Shown: piece by piece, positions 1 through 10,162 of the stretch | How positions within the stretch are numbered: the stretch's first letter is position 1 | How the letters are laid out: the number at the start of each line of letters is the position of its first letter | Source: Sphingobium sp. KCTC 72723 | GTDB taxonomy: Bacteria > Pseudomonadota > Alphaproteobacteria > Sphingomonadales > Sphingomonadaceae | DNA length: 64,000 nucleotides | Assembly: GCF_014280435.1 (NCBI RefSeq) | Contig: NZ_CP060388.1 | Location: forward strand, 620,001 to 684,000 | Direction: 5' to 3' | The notes under the pieces: generated by a model | The model's database searches: none | What the model was told of the DNA's origin: nothing | What the model saw: the letters and a program-made list of their open reading frames with translations, nothing else | Made by a program: the position numbers and the translations under genes

Positions 1-203
1 TGTATCTCAACGACGTGTTCACCGTGCCTGCCTCGCTCGCGGGCCTGCCCGCCATGGCGGTGCCGGGTGGTCTGGACGCGCAGGGTCTGCCGCTGGGGTT
101 GCAGATCATCGGCAAGGCGCTGGACGAACAGACCGTGCTGAACGCTGGGTTGGCGATCGAGGAACGCGCAGGCTTCACGGCGCGCGCGGACAAGTGGTGG
201 TAA
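1..203 (+). CDS. gatA: Glutamyl/aspartyl-tRNA amidotransferase subunit A, C-terminal end (partial)
   Basis: Only the last 67 codons are present; the gene enters from the left edge and stops with TAA at 201-203. The readable end has the amidase-family C-terminus: [17 protein letters not shown], then [10 protein letters not shown], then an acidic helix ending ARADKWW. GatA releases ammonia from glutamine and passes it to GatB to amidate Glu-tRNA(Gln) or Asp-tRNA(Asn). The identification is firm because gatB follows at 954, although a toxin-antitoxin pair lies between them. Domain content upstream of the edge cannot be judged. Confidence 0.93.
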   Translation, partial: YLNDVFTVPASLAGLPAMAVPGGLDAQGLPLGLQIIGKALDEQTVLNAGLAIEERAGFTARADKWW

Positions 204-215
204 TGGTTTGACCTA

Positions 216-235
216 AGTGTTACTTTGGTAACACT
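216..235. promoter_or_regulatory. Perfect inverted repeat, candidate VapB operator
   Basis: AGTGTTACTTTGGTAACACT is an 8-bp perfect inverted repeat around a TTTG centre. It sits 12 bp upstream of the antitoxin ATG and directly abuts the ribosome-binding site GGAG at 236-239. AbrB-type antitoxins commonly autorepress by binding palindromes at this position. The operator role is inferred from position and symmetry. Confidence 0.55.
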
Positions 236-247
236 GGAGATTGGGCA

Positions 248-541
248 ATGAACGCGCAGAGCAAGATCGACACCGGAACCATGACGAGCAAGGGTCAGAT
301 ACTGATCCCCAAAGCCATGCGCGACGCCGCCGGTCTGGTGCCGGGACAGCCTTATAAGGTCATGGTCAATGAAGCGGGACAGGTGGTTGTTGCCCCGTTG
401 GGATTTGGACCGGAAGATGCTGCCGAGAGGGGGCGTCGCATTCGTGCGGGGCTGTTGGCGATTGCCGGTAAATATCCCAACCCGGACGGGATGAGTACGG
501 ACGAATATATGCGGGAGTTGCGGGGCGATTACGAACCGTGA
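248..541 (+). CDS. AbrB/SpoVT-type antitoxin (VapB-like)
   Basis: 97 residues. The first half is a swapped-hairpin AbrB domain (residues about 9-51): TMTSKGQILIPKAMRDAAG, a short link, then a basic and valine-rich strand. The C-terminal half (about 55-97) is variable and would be the toxin-neutralising tail. It has a good ribosome-binding site (GGAG at 236-239) and ends in a GTGA overlap with the PIN toxin, the usual coupling of toxin-antitoxin pairs. By family it should bind its own promoter and inhibit the PIN nuclease. The family assignment is strong; specificity is unknown. The pair interrupts the gatA-gatB order. Confidence 0.85.
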   Translation: MNAQSKIDTGTMTSKGQILIPKAMRDAAGLVPGQPYKVMVNEAGQVVVAPLGFGPEDAAERGRRIRAGLLAIAGKYPNPDGMSTDEYMRELRGDYEP

Positions 542-953
542 TCCTGATCGATTCGAACGTCATCATCGACATTGTCGATCGCGATCCAGTCTGGTTCGAC
601 TGGTCATTTGAGAATATTGATCGGGCGGGACAAAGCACGGTGATTGCGATCAATCCTGTGGTCGTAGGCGAGGTGGCAGCGCGTTTCACGACGCTGGATC
701 AGTTCAGGGCGATCATGAGTGGGTTGCTGATCCAGATCCATGACCTGGGCGCCGAGGCGGCATTTATCGCGGGCTTGGCCTTTCAGGCGCATCGTCAGCG
801 TCGCAAAACTGGTGACGTGAAATCCATCCTCGCCGACTTCCTGATCGGCGGTCATGCGCAGGCTGCTGGCGCGACTATCCTGACGCGCGACCCGCGTTTT
901 TATCGAAGCTATTTTCCCGGCGTGCCGTTGATCACGCCTTCAAAGGACGACTG

Positions 954-954
<1 letters not shown>
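538..954 (+). CDS. PIN-domain ribonuclease toxin (VapC-like)
   Basis: 138 residues starting at GTG 538, which overlaps the antitoxin stop by 4 bp. It has the four acidic residues expected of a PIN metal site: D5 (LIDSN), E45 (VVGEVAARF), D100 ([11 protein letters not shown]) and D118 ([13 protein letters not shown]). Known VapC toxins cut tRNA or rRNA with Mg2+. All four acids are present, so the toxin looks active. The target cannot be predicted. The stop codon overlaps the gatB start (TGATG at 952-956), so toxin and gatB translation are physically linked. Confidence 0.88.
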
Positions 955-2459
<1,505 letters not shown>

Positions 2460-2515
2460 CTGCGAAATCGTTCCCGCCGGGGGGCTATCGTATATGGAAA
2501 TGCGCTCTGCTTTAT

Positions 2516-2606
2516 CGTCACCCTGAACTTGATTCAGGGTCCATTTTGCCAGATCAGGCAGTTGTTTGTGACGAGAAATGGATGCTGAAATAAATTCAGC
2601 ATGACG
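2516..2606. repeat. Paired-hairpin palindromic element, copy B1
   Basis: Begins CGTCA and ends TGACG. Left hairpin CCCTGAA-cttga-TTCAGGG, right hairpin ATGCTGAAtaaaTTCAGCAT, with TCCATTT and AAATGGA facing each other across the spacer. It lies in the 333-bp gap between gatB and the autotransporter, a region with no other gene. The same layout recurs at 33917 and 37353 with different but still complementary stems. Confidence 0.85.
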
Positions 2607-2657
2607 TCGGGGGATTCCAGACTGCCACTCTCGGAAATCCATTCCCCACAACGCATA

Positions 2658-2695
2658 AGGGGCGCCGCCGGGGGAAACCAGCGACGCCCCTCTTT
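2658..2695 (+). terminator. Possible terminator between gatB and the convergent autotransporter gene
   Basis: AGGGGCG at 2658-2664 pairs with CGCCCCT at 2685-2691 around a 20-nt loop, followed by TCTTT. The two flanking genes converge here, so it could end gatB transcription. The T-run is short and the loop is long, so confidence is low. Confidence 0.35.
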
Positions 2696-2792
2696 CATGC
2701 CCGGCGCCCTTTGGGGAGGGACGATATGCCGGGGCGAAATGGACGGACCGGGAGGGTCTGTGGGGTTGGCCCGTCCATTCACAGTTAGGACG

Positions 2793-5700
2793 TCACAGGA
2801 CGAAGTTAACCGTCGCCCTAAATGATATGGCGACGTGATTTTGTTGTTCCTCCGCGCCAAATTCGCCGCCGATCCGAAACGTGTCGGTCCCGCCATAGAG
2901 GCGCGCGCGGCCGGTCCAGCCATTGGTGCGTTCATCCGCGACCAGGGTGAACTGTTCGCCATCCTTGAAGTTGGCGACGGTATTGCCCAGCGAACCGCCG
3001 ATAATCTGGCGACGCCCGCCTTCCAGCTCGACCCGGACCCAGCCATCTTCGCGTTTCAGCGCGCCGAAATCATAGCCCGCCGTCAGCGTGCCATTGGCCG
3101 TCGTTTCGTCGCTGCTGCGGTCCAGCACGGTCAGGTTGAACGCATCGCCGCCGCCCGTTTCGCTATAGCCGTCCTCCTTCAGGCGATAATAGTCGATGCC
3201 GATGGCGGGGCGCAGGCTGAACCGGCCCACCTGCATTTGGTAGGACGCGCCCGCCGTCGCGGAATAGAGCGTGCCGTCCCAATCGCCATTGGCGGTGCGG
3301 GTTACGTCGCCATTTTCGAAATGGCGGCTGCCAGTGAAGCCGATCGTCGCGGCGGACAGGCGGGCGAACGCCTGTAACGGACCCCATTGCCCACGCCAGT
3401 GGGCGGCCAACTCATATTGGTCGGAATCCACCGCGTTGTTGGACCCGCCGCTCGAATCGCTGCCGTGAATATAGGCGATCGACCCGCCGAACGCGCCATA
3501 ATCGCTCAGATATTCGAGGCCACCGCCCGCGCCCCAGCCAGTGATGTCATAGGATGCGGTATTGCCCACGCTTTTGGACCCGCCAAAACCGACCTGCTGC
3601 AACCAGAAGCCAAGGCGGCCGTCCTTCGTGCGATAAATGCCATTGGGGTCCGACAGGATGCGCGCGGTCGCGCGCGACCCCGCCGTCACGGCTTCGAACG
3701 TCCCGCCCGCATGGTCGGGCAGCATCTGGCGCAGATTGGCGTTGAGCGCCGTGCCGTCGCCGATGGCCAGATAGGCCGCCGCGACCGACGCATCATTGTC
3801 CAGCGCGTTGAAGATCGCCGAATAGGCCCGCGCGACCGATCCGGTCAGGCCCAGGTCCGCCACGCTTTTGGCCGCGACCGACAGGGTGACTGTGCCTGCC
3901 GCGCTGTCGCTGCTGACCGATCCCTTGAACATATAGGGCAATTGGGTAGCGGTGGTCAGGGTCGGCGTGCCGCTCAGCGCACCGGCCCGCACGATGACAT
4001 AGTCGCCTTCGGATCCGCTCACCTGCGCCAGATTGACCTTCATCTGCGAACCGCTGGCAAAGCTGGCGGCACCGGCCACGTCATAGACGGTGCTGCTATC
4101 ATTGGCCGCGTCGATGGTGACGCCGATGGTCGATGTGCCATTGGCCGACAGCGATGCCAGCGCGATGCTGCCGCTGTTGGTCGCGTTGAGCGTGCCGCCG
4201 TTCAGCACCACGGCCATGCCGCCGCTATTGCCGATCGCGCCGGTCAGGCTGGACGTGCCGCCCAGTGTCAGCGTGCCGCTGCCCCCGCCGAAATCGACCG
4301 CGCCGGTCAGGGCAGCGGTATCGGCCAGCGTCAGGCTGGCGGTGCCGCTGCCGAACGACAGGTCGCCGGTCAGGCTGGACGAACCCGACAGCGCCATGCT
4401 GTCATTGCCCGCGCCCAGACTGACATTGCCGGTAATCTTGCCCGCCGAAACGGTCAGCACGTCGTTGCCCGAACCCAGCCGGACATCGCCGGTTATTGAC
4501 GGTGCGCTGGCGGTGGAGGAAGCCAGCGCCTGCGTCAGCGTGATGCCGCTGCTGTTGGCGGACAGGTCTATCGCCATGTTGGTCAGGCCGCCTGAAGCGC
4601 TGATGATGCCCGTGTTGGACAGGCTGGAAACGCTGCCCGAAGAATCCAGGATGGCAATGGCGGTTCCATCGGTCGTGTCGAGCGCCGACGCGGCGACTGT
4701 GCCACTGACGGTGATGGCGTTCACCGTTGCCCCCGCATCGATGACGATGCCACGCGCTGCCGCGCCGGTCTTGGACGATCCGGTCGCAGCGACCGTGCCG
4801 CTGACGTCGATGGTTCCGGTGCTGGCACCCGATCCCAGCCGCAATGCCGTGGCGCTGCTGTCATAGGATACAGCGACGATACTGCCGCCAATGCCCACGC
4901 CCTTGGTAATAGTCACGTTGCCGCCGAGGCCGCCAATGGTGACGCCATTGGCGTCGATCCCGTCATAGACGCCATAGCCCGCCACCACGCCCTTGATGAT
5001 CAGGCCATAGCCTGAACTTTCCGCTGCCACGGCACCGATGCTGGTGTCGGTGGTGGCTGATCCGATCTTCACGGCGGCGGCCGATCCATAGGTGACGACC
5101 GAAGCCGTACCCTCACTGGCGTCGAGCAGCCCGTCCTTGTCCACATCGGTATCAGTGGTGCTGGTCGTCGGCTGCACGTCCAATATCACCCCGCCGGCTA
5201 CATTGCCCGCGATCACCAGCGCCGATCCGCCCTGCAACAGGTCGTCGGCGTCCAATATCGTGGTGGTGGCCGGGCGCGTGGTAGAGCGATAGCCGGTCGA
5301 TACGATGCTGCCCTGAATTTTTAGCGCGCCGCTGATGTCGCCCAGCAAGGCCGCGCCGATGCTGTTGCCGCCAACGACGGATGTCGCGCCGCGCACCGTC
5401 ACATTGCCGGTGACGGCGTTGGCGACGATGCCATGGCTGTTGTCGCCGATGACGGAAATCGAGCCGCTGGTCGACAGATTGCCCGTCAGAGCGGCGTCCA
5501 GCCGGATGCCCGCCGAAACATTCCCCTCGATCGAAATGGTGCCGCTCTGGTCGATCGCGCCGACATGCGCCGCGCCCGACTGGAGCCAGATGCCGTTGCG
5601 ATTTGTCCCCTTGGCAAATGCGCCGTCTGTGTCTCCGTCGCTGTCGCTGTCCGTCGCGGTATAATCTTCGGTCAGGGTGATCGTGCCGCTGCTGGTGATG

Positions 5701-5996
5701 TCGCCGCTGGTGCCGGGGGCGATCGCGATGCCAGTGGCATTGTCCGCATCGTTGATGGTGATGGCGCCGACATGTGTGAGCTTGTTGTTGCTGTCCATCG
5801 TTACGGCGGTGCCGCTGGTCAGGGTGATCGACCCGGCGGACGCGATGTTGATGTCATCGGCCGATCCGGCAGCGACGGTGGAGGATCGGACGGCGGTGGT
5901 GGTGGACGTGCTGATCGTCGTTTCCGCCGCAGCGTCGGCCAGGGTCAGGGCCGCCAGCACCGGGGCGATGGCCGAACAGGCCAGTAGATGTCGCAT
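2793..5996 (-). CDS. Autotransporter with repetitive passenger and C-terminal beta-barrel
   Basis: 1067 residues from ATG 5996, chosen because AAGGGAGATATT precedes it and a signal peptide follows at once (MRHLLACSAIAPVLAALTLA, cleavage after ADAAA). The passenger is Ser/Thr/Gly-rich and cysteine-free, with short beta-strand repeats: SITLTSGTAVT types early, then LGSGNDVLTVSAGKITGNVS and SLTGDLSFGSGTASLTL types, as expected of a beta-helix. The last 270 or so residues form an autotransporter barrel (GFWLQQVGFGG near its start). Two Asp-rich loops in the passenger resemble calcium sites. The protein ends in NFVL, not in a terminal aromatic. It lies 97 bp downstream of the TonB receptor on the same strand. 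Passenger function is unknown. Confidence 0.85.
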   Translation of the reverse strand: MRHLLACSAIAPVLAALTLADAAAETTISTSTTTAVRSSTVAAGSADDINIASAGSITLTSGTAVTMDSNNKLTHVGAITINDADNATGIAIAPGTSGDITSSGTITLTEDYTATDSDSDGDTDGAFAKGTNRNGIWLQSGAAHVGAIDQSGTISIEGNVSAGIRLDAALTGNLSTSGSISVIGDNSHGIVANAVTGNVTVRGATSVVGGNSIGAALLGDISGALKIQGSIVSTGYRSTTRPATTTILDADDLLQGGSALVIAGNVAGGVILDVQPTTSTTDTDVDKDGLLDASEGTASVVTYGSAAAVKIGSATTDTSIGAVAAESSGYGLIIKGVVAGYGVYDGIDANGVTIGGLGGNVTITKGVGIGGSIVAVSYDSSATALRLGSGASTGTIDVSGTVAATGSSKTGAAARGIVIDAGATVNAITVSGTVAASALDTTDGTAIAILDSSGSVSSLSNTGIISASGGLTNMAIDLSANSSGITLTQALASSTASAPSITGDVRLGSGNDVLTVSAGKITGNVSLGAGNDSMALSGSSSLTGDLSFGSGTASLTLADTAALTGAVDFGGGSGTLTLGGTSSLTGAIGNSGGMAVVLNGGTLNATNSGSIALASLSANGTSTIGVTIDAANDSSTVYDVAGAASFASGSQMKVNLAQVSGSEGDYVIVRAGALSGTPTLTTATQLPYMFKGSVSSDSAAGTVTLSVAAKSVADLGLTGSVARAYSAIFNALDNDASVAAAYLAIGDGTALNANLRQMLPDHAGGTFEAVTAGSRATARILSDPNGIYRTKDGRLGFWLQQVGFGGSKSVGNTASYDITGWGAGGGLEYLSDYGAFGGSIAYIHGSDSSGGSNNAVDSDQYELAAHWRGQWGPLQAFARLSAATIGFTGSRHFENGDVTRTANGDWDGTLYSATAGASYQMQVGRFSLRPAIGIDYYRLKEDGYSETGGGDAFNLTVLDRSSDETTANGTLTAGYDFGALKREDGWVRVELEGGRRQIIGGSLGNTVANFKDGEQFTLVADERTNGWTGRARLYGGTDTFRIGGEFGAEEQQNHVAISFRATVNFVL

Positions 5997-6093
5997 AATA
6001 TCTCCCTTTGCGATCCACGCTTCTTTGCGCGCGCATTGGGGGAGGGACGGTGCGGGAACGGCTTTTCCGTGGGCCGTTGCGATGAACGGTGGT

Positions 6094-8541
6094 TCAGAAA
6101 GCGAAGTCGATGCCGACCCTGACCGTGCGGGGGCGCAGCGGCGTGTAATAATCGGTGCGCAGGTCGAACGGCGTGCCGAGCGAGAAGCGATTGCCGTCAC
6201 TGTCGAGCAGGTTGGTCAGGGACAGGGAATATTGCACCGGACCCTGCGTCACGCTGGCGGACAGGGCGGTATCGACATAATTGCCCTGCGTTCCGCCCAG
6301 GATCGGCCCGACGCCCAGCCGCGATTTGCCGATATAGCGGGCCGACCCGGACAGGTGCAACTGCATCGCATCTCCCAGCGGCGCGCGATAATCGAACGCG
6401 ACGCGCCCGCCCAGATTGGCGACATTGGGCAGCGTTAGTGATCGCCCGTCATAGGACAGTGCTTTTACGAACAGCGCAGGCTGGGTCAGGCGGCTGTCAT
6501 TATAGATGATGCTGCCATCCAGCGTCAGCCGCTGCGTCGGCCGCGCGACGATGCGCCCCTCCACCGTATAGATACGTCCGTCGCCGATATTGGCGGTGGT
6601 GGGTAGGCCGATGCGGTCGGTCACGTCCGCCTGAATATCGCGCCAGTCGGTATAGGCGATATTGGCGCTGACGGCGATCGCGTCCCGCCCCGGCACGCCT
6701 TTGCGAAAGCCAGCCTCGACGGTGGAAACGCGGTCATTCTGGAAACGGCGCACGCGCTGGTCATCGACCGCCAGCCCGCCGGGACGAAAGCCCTGCTGGA
6801 ACCGGGCATAAAGCGTGACGCCGGGAATAGCGTCGGTCAGCAGCGAAGCGGACGGCAGGAAAATCGTCTCGCTCCGGTCCGCCTGCGCCTCCGCCCGTGC
6901 CAGCTCTGCGGTGGAAAGCGCCGCCACGGGATTGAGCGCTTCGCCTGACAGTCGGCTGTTGGTCAATCGCCCCCCGATCGTCGCGATCAGGCCTTTGACC
7001 GGCTCGAACGATGCTTCGCCAAACAGCGTGGCTTCCTTCACGCTGTTGCGCACGCCCGTCGCGGTGGCGGGCATTCCACGGCCATAGCTTGGCACTCCGG
7101 GGATGATTTCCGGCTGGATCGGCGCGGTGCCATAGGATGTCAGCGACCGGCGGATATTCGACGTGCTTTGCAGGTAGGACGCGCCCAAAATCCAGCCCAG
7201 CCCATTGTCCAGGTCGCGCACCAGCCGGTTTTCGGTGGAGAAAATATCCACCTTGTTGATCTGGCGGAACAGCGATGGCGGGCCATTTTGCTGAGTCGCG
7301 TCATAGCTTTCGGCCAGGTCGTGGCGGACATAGCCGGTGGACGAGACGAAGCGCAGATTGTCCCACTGCCGCTCGATCCGCACATTGCCCAGCAGATAGT
7401 CGGAACGGAAAGGTTGGGCGACGCTGGAGGCACGCTGGAGGCTGCCCAGCGATCCGGTCGCATATTGCGCGTCGCGCCCGTTGATGTGCTGGATCACGCC
7501 ATTGAGGTCGATGGTCCAGTTTTCGTCCGGCGCGATGCGCAACGCCGCGCGCCCGCCCCAAATGCGGGTGCGGTTCACATCGTCCAGCCCGCGATTGACG
7601 TCGTCGATATAGCCGCCATCCTGCACGCCATAGCCTACCACGCGCAACGCGACCTTTTCCGCCACGATGGGGATGTTGAGCGTGGCGGACAGGTCGCCGC
7701 CGGGGTCGCCATGCTGGGTGGCGGACGCGCCGACCGACATTTGACCGCCAAATTCGGCCAGATTGGGGGCATTGGGCATGATGCGGATGATGCCGCCCAG
7801 CGACCCCGCGCCATAGAGCGTCCCCTGTGGTCCCTCCAGCACTTCGACCCGCCCGACATCATAGAGTTTCAGGTCAGGGTCAGGCGCAGCATAGTTCAGC
7901 CGCATGTCACCCAGATATTGTCCCGTGGTCGCCTGCGTCGGCCCGGCGACCCCGGAGTCGGCAATGGCCCGGATGAACAGCTTGTTGCGGCCTGCGCCTG
8001 CATGAGTGGAACTCAGGCTGGCGATGCGGGCGATCAGCGTGGCGGTGCCGCCCGATGCTTCGCCGCTGGAAAAGGCGCGATTGTCCAGCGCCTCGACCAT
8101 CCCGGCATAGCGCAGCAGCGGCGTGTCGCGCTTGGATGCTGTAACGACGATTTCCGTCGGGGGCAGGTCGGGCAAGGGCGCAGCGACAATGGGCGCGGGT
8201 GCGGATGTTGCCGGCGCGCGGGCCGGGCGCGCGCGCACGATGCGCCATGTCGTGGCGTCGATCCGCCGCGCGGTTGCGCCGCTACCCTTCAGCAAGCGTT
8301 TGAGCGCTACTTCCACCGACAGGCGACCCGTCACGGCAGGCGTGGCGATCCCGGCCAGCGACTGGTCCGACATGCCGATGCTGACGCCGGTTTGACGGCC
8401 AAGCGCCACCACGGCATCGCCCAGCCGTGCGGGGGCGATGCTGATGGACTGCCTGTCGGCCCCTCGCTGCACTGCCATCGCGGGCGTTGCGATGGCCAAA
8501 GTCAGGGCGGCGACGAAAAGAAGGTCAGCTTTGCGGGCCAT
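6094..8541 (-). CDS. TonB-dependent receptor with N-terminal STN signalling domain
   Basis: 815 residues. Signal peptide MARKADLLFVAALTLAIA to about residue 23, STN (secretin/TonB short N-terminal) domain at about 33-106, TonB-box-like TEIVVTASK near 133, plug domain to about 245 with VGRVEVLEGPQGTLYGAGS, then a 22-strand-type barrel ending in phenylalanine (VRVGIDFAF). The STN domain is the family feature that talks to a FecR anti-sigma factor across the periplasm. Its start overlaps the fecR-like gene by 17 bp, and a sigma factor gene is upstream. The ligand (siderophore, vitamin or glycan) cannot be read from the sequence. Confidence 0.93.
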   Translation of the reverse strand: MARKADLLFVAALTLAIATPAMAVQRGADRQSISIAPARLGDAVVALGRQTGVSIGMSDQSLAGIATPAVTGRLSVEVALKRLLKGSGATARRIDATTWRIVRARPARAPATSAPAPIVAAPLPDLPPTEIVVTASKRDTPLLRYAGMVEALDNRAFSSGEASGGTATLIARIASLSSTHAGAGRNKLFIRAIADSGVAGPTQATTGQYLGDMRLNYAAPDPDLKLYDVGRVEVLEGPQGTLYGAGSLGGIIRIMPNAPNLAEFGGQMSVGASATQHGDPGGDLSATLNIPIVAEKVALRVVGYGVQDGGYIDDVNRGLDDVNRTRIWGGRAALRIAPDENWTIDLNGVIQHINGRDAQYATGSLGSLQRASSVAQPFRSDYLLGNVRIERQWDNLRFVSSTGYVRHDLAESYDATQQNGPPSLFRQINKVDIFSTENRLVRDLDNGLGWILGASYLQSTSNIRRSLTSYGTAPIQPEIIPGVPSYGRGMPATATGVRNSVKEATLFGEASFEPVKGLIATIGGRLTNSRLSGEALNPVAALSTAELARAEAQADRSETIFLPSASLLTDAIPGVTLYARFQQGFRPGGLAVDDQRVRRFQNDRVSTVEAGFRKGVPGRDAIAVSANIAYTDWRDIQADVTDRIGLPTTANIGDGRIYTVEGRIVARPTQRLTLDGSIIYNDSRLTQPALFVKALSYDGRSLTLPNVANLGGRVAFDYRAPLGDAMQLHLSGSARYIGKSRLGVGPILGGTQGNYVDTALSASVTQGPVQYSLSLTNLLDSDGNRFSLGTPFDLRTDYYTPLRPRTVRVGIDFAF

Positions 8542-9472
8542 TCCCTTCCTTCAGCAGCCAGTCCTTGCCCTGGCGCACGGCAGTCAGTCCCATCAGCGGC
8601 GCGGCCCCGGCAAAGAAGCGTGCGGCATCCTTGTCCAGCCGGATCGTGCCGGTAAAGCGGGTCGTGGCGGCCTGTGGCGTGAAATGCACGGTGATGCCCA
8701 GCGACCGGGCGATATCCTCGCTCACCTGTGTCACCGGGGCGTTGGCATAGACCAGCCGCCCGGTCCGCCAGCTGGCGACCGCGACGGGCGCTACGTCCAT
8801 CACGCGCAGACCCTGCGCATCGTCGGCCAGGCCGCGTCCGGCGGGCAGGCTAATTGCTTCGGCCTGCGGGTTGTAGATGACCTTGCCCTCCGACACGCCG
8901 ATGCGCGTTGCGCCGGTGCCATGGACGATGTTGAACACTGTCCCGGCATCCTCGAACACAGCATCGCCCACGGTCACGCGGAACGGGTTGGCGGCGTCAT
9001 GGCGCACCGTAAACGCCGCTTCGCCTGCATCCAGCGCGGCAAAGCGCGTGTCGTTGCGGTCGAGCCGGATCGTCGTGCCGCCATTGACGTCGATCTGCGT
9101 GCCATCGTCCAGCGCGATGCTGCGCGTTTCGCCGGGGCGGGTGGTGACGGTGTAGATGTCGGCCCGGTTCAGCATCCCGACGGACACTGCCGCGACCAGC
9201 GCAGCGGCAATCGCGCCGCCACCGATCCAGCGCCAAGCGGCGCGCCGGGGTTCGCCCGCATCATTGGCGGCGATGGGCATGGCAACAGGTTCAGCCGGGA
9301 TGATGGCGTCCATATCCGCGTCCGCCGCCATCAGCATGTCATAGGCGGCTGCGTTTGCGGCATCGCGTTCCAGCCAGGCGGTAAAGCCTTCCCAATCGGC
9401 AAAGGCCGGGTCGCGCGTGTGGATGACCCACGCCAGCGCCTCCTCGTTCATCATGTCTCCAGCCCCGTTCAT
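8525..9472 (-). CDS. FecR-family anti-sigma factor
   Basis: 315 residues; the ATG at 9472 has AAGGGG seven bases upstream. The N-terminal FecR_N domain (about 8-45, WVIHTRDPAFADWEGFTAWL) would hold the sigma factor in the cytoplasm. One membrane helix lies at about 82-100. The periplasmic FecR domain (RPGETRSIALDDGTQIDVNG, then FRVTVGDAVFEDAGTVFNI) is followed by a C-terminal secretin-like segment (GRLVYANAPVTQVSEDIAR). In the Fec model the TonB receptor's STN domain contacts this part. It sits between its sigma factor and receptor, as usual. Confidence 0.93.
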   Translation of the reverse strand: MNGAGDMMNEEALAWVIHTRDPAFADWEGFTAWLERDAANAAAYDMLMAADADMDAIIPAEPVAMPIAANDAGEPRRAAWRWIGGGAIAAALVAAVSVGMLNRADIYTVTTRPGETRSIALDDGTQIDVNGGTTIRLDRNDTRFAALDAGEAAFTVRHDAANPFRVTVGDAVFEDAGTVFNIVHGTGATRIGVSEGKVIYNPQAEAISLPAGRGLADDAQGLRVMDVAPVAVASWRTGRLVYANAPVTQVSEDIARSLGITVHFTPQAATTRFTGTIRLDKDAARFFAGAAPLMGLTAVRQGKDWLLKEGNGPQS

Positions 9473-9509
9473 TTTTTGCCCCTTATGGAGGCTGACGCCG
9501 CCGACCTGC

Positions 9510-10067
9510 TCATTCCGTATCCATTTTCTGCTTGAGCGTCAGCATGGCGCGATAGGCCTTTTGCAGGTCTTTCTCCACCGTGGTCAGGCTGACCCCCAGT
9601 TCGTCGGCGATCACCCGTTGCCCGACCCCTTCGATACGGAAGCGGCGGAACACCATTTCCACGCGCGGGCCAAGCGCGCGCAGCACGCCGCGCGCCTCGT
9701 CCAGTTTCTGGTTCAGGATCATCCGTTCGTCGACCGGCAGGTCGTCGGTCGGGTCGGCCATCACGCCGCCTGCGCCTTCGGCCCAATCCTGCTCGCGCCG
9801 CCCGCGCCGGGTGGCGGAACGGTATCGGTCCAGCATCAGATTGTTGGCCATGCGGTAAAGATAGGGAACAGGATCGGCGACCGGGCCAAGATCCTTGGCC
9901 TCCAGCTTCATCCAAATGTCCTGCAACAGATCCTCGGCATCCTCCCCCGCGCCACGCGCGCGCAGGAAGCGCAGCAATGCCGCGCGGTTGGCCATGAAGA
10001 TTGCGGATAGCCCGGTGGCCATGCCTGTATATCGTCCAGTTCGGGGCAAGTCTTGGCGCGTTGCCAT
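9510..10067 (-). CDS. FecI-like ECF sigma factor
   Basis: 185 residues from ATG 10067; a shorter 170-residue start at 10022 is equally possible, since neither has a strong ribosome-binding site. Sigma region 2 is seen in LLRFLRARGAGEDAEDLLQ and YLYRMANNLMLDRYR, and region 4 helix-turn-helix in GVGQRVIADELGVSLTTVE. There is no sign of the extra C-terminal domains of other ECF groups. By family it should transcribe the receptor gene, and perhaps the whole run down to the autotransporter, when FecR releases it. The divergent hydrolase gene starts about 95 bp away. Confidence 0.9.
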   Translation of the reverse strand: MATRQDLPRTGRYTGMATGLSAIFMANRAALLRFLRARGAGEDAEDLLQDIWMKLEAKDLGPVADPVPYLYRMANNLMLDRYRSATRRGRREQDWAEGAGGVMADPTDDLPVDERMILNQKLDEARGVLRALGPRVEMVFRRFRIEGVGQRVIADELGVSLTTVEKDLQKAYRAMLTLKQKMDTE

Positions 10068-10162
10068 AGAGGGGTGGGCGGGGTCTTGGCAATCGGCAAG
10101 CTGTTTACGCGACGCTTTGCCTGCTTTAGCGCTTTGCACGCGACATGGGAATCGGAGCGATA

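Noticed and set aside
4090..4866. Plus-strand open frame opposite the autotransporter passenger
   Set aside because: Its Val/Pro/Met pattern is the mirror of the Ser/Thr/Gly repeats on the minus strand. No ribosome-binding site or domain.
5981..6200. N-terminal extension of the autotransporter to 6200
   Set aside because: The extra 68 codons overlap the TonB receptor end, are Arg/Ser/Pro-rich, and would bury the signal peptide. ATG 5996 has a good ribosome-binding site.
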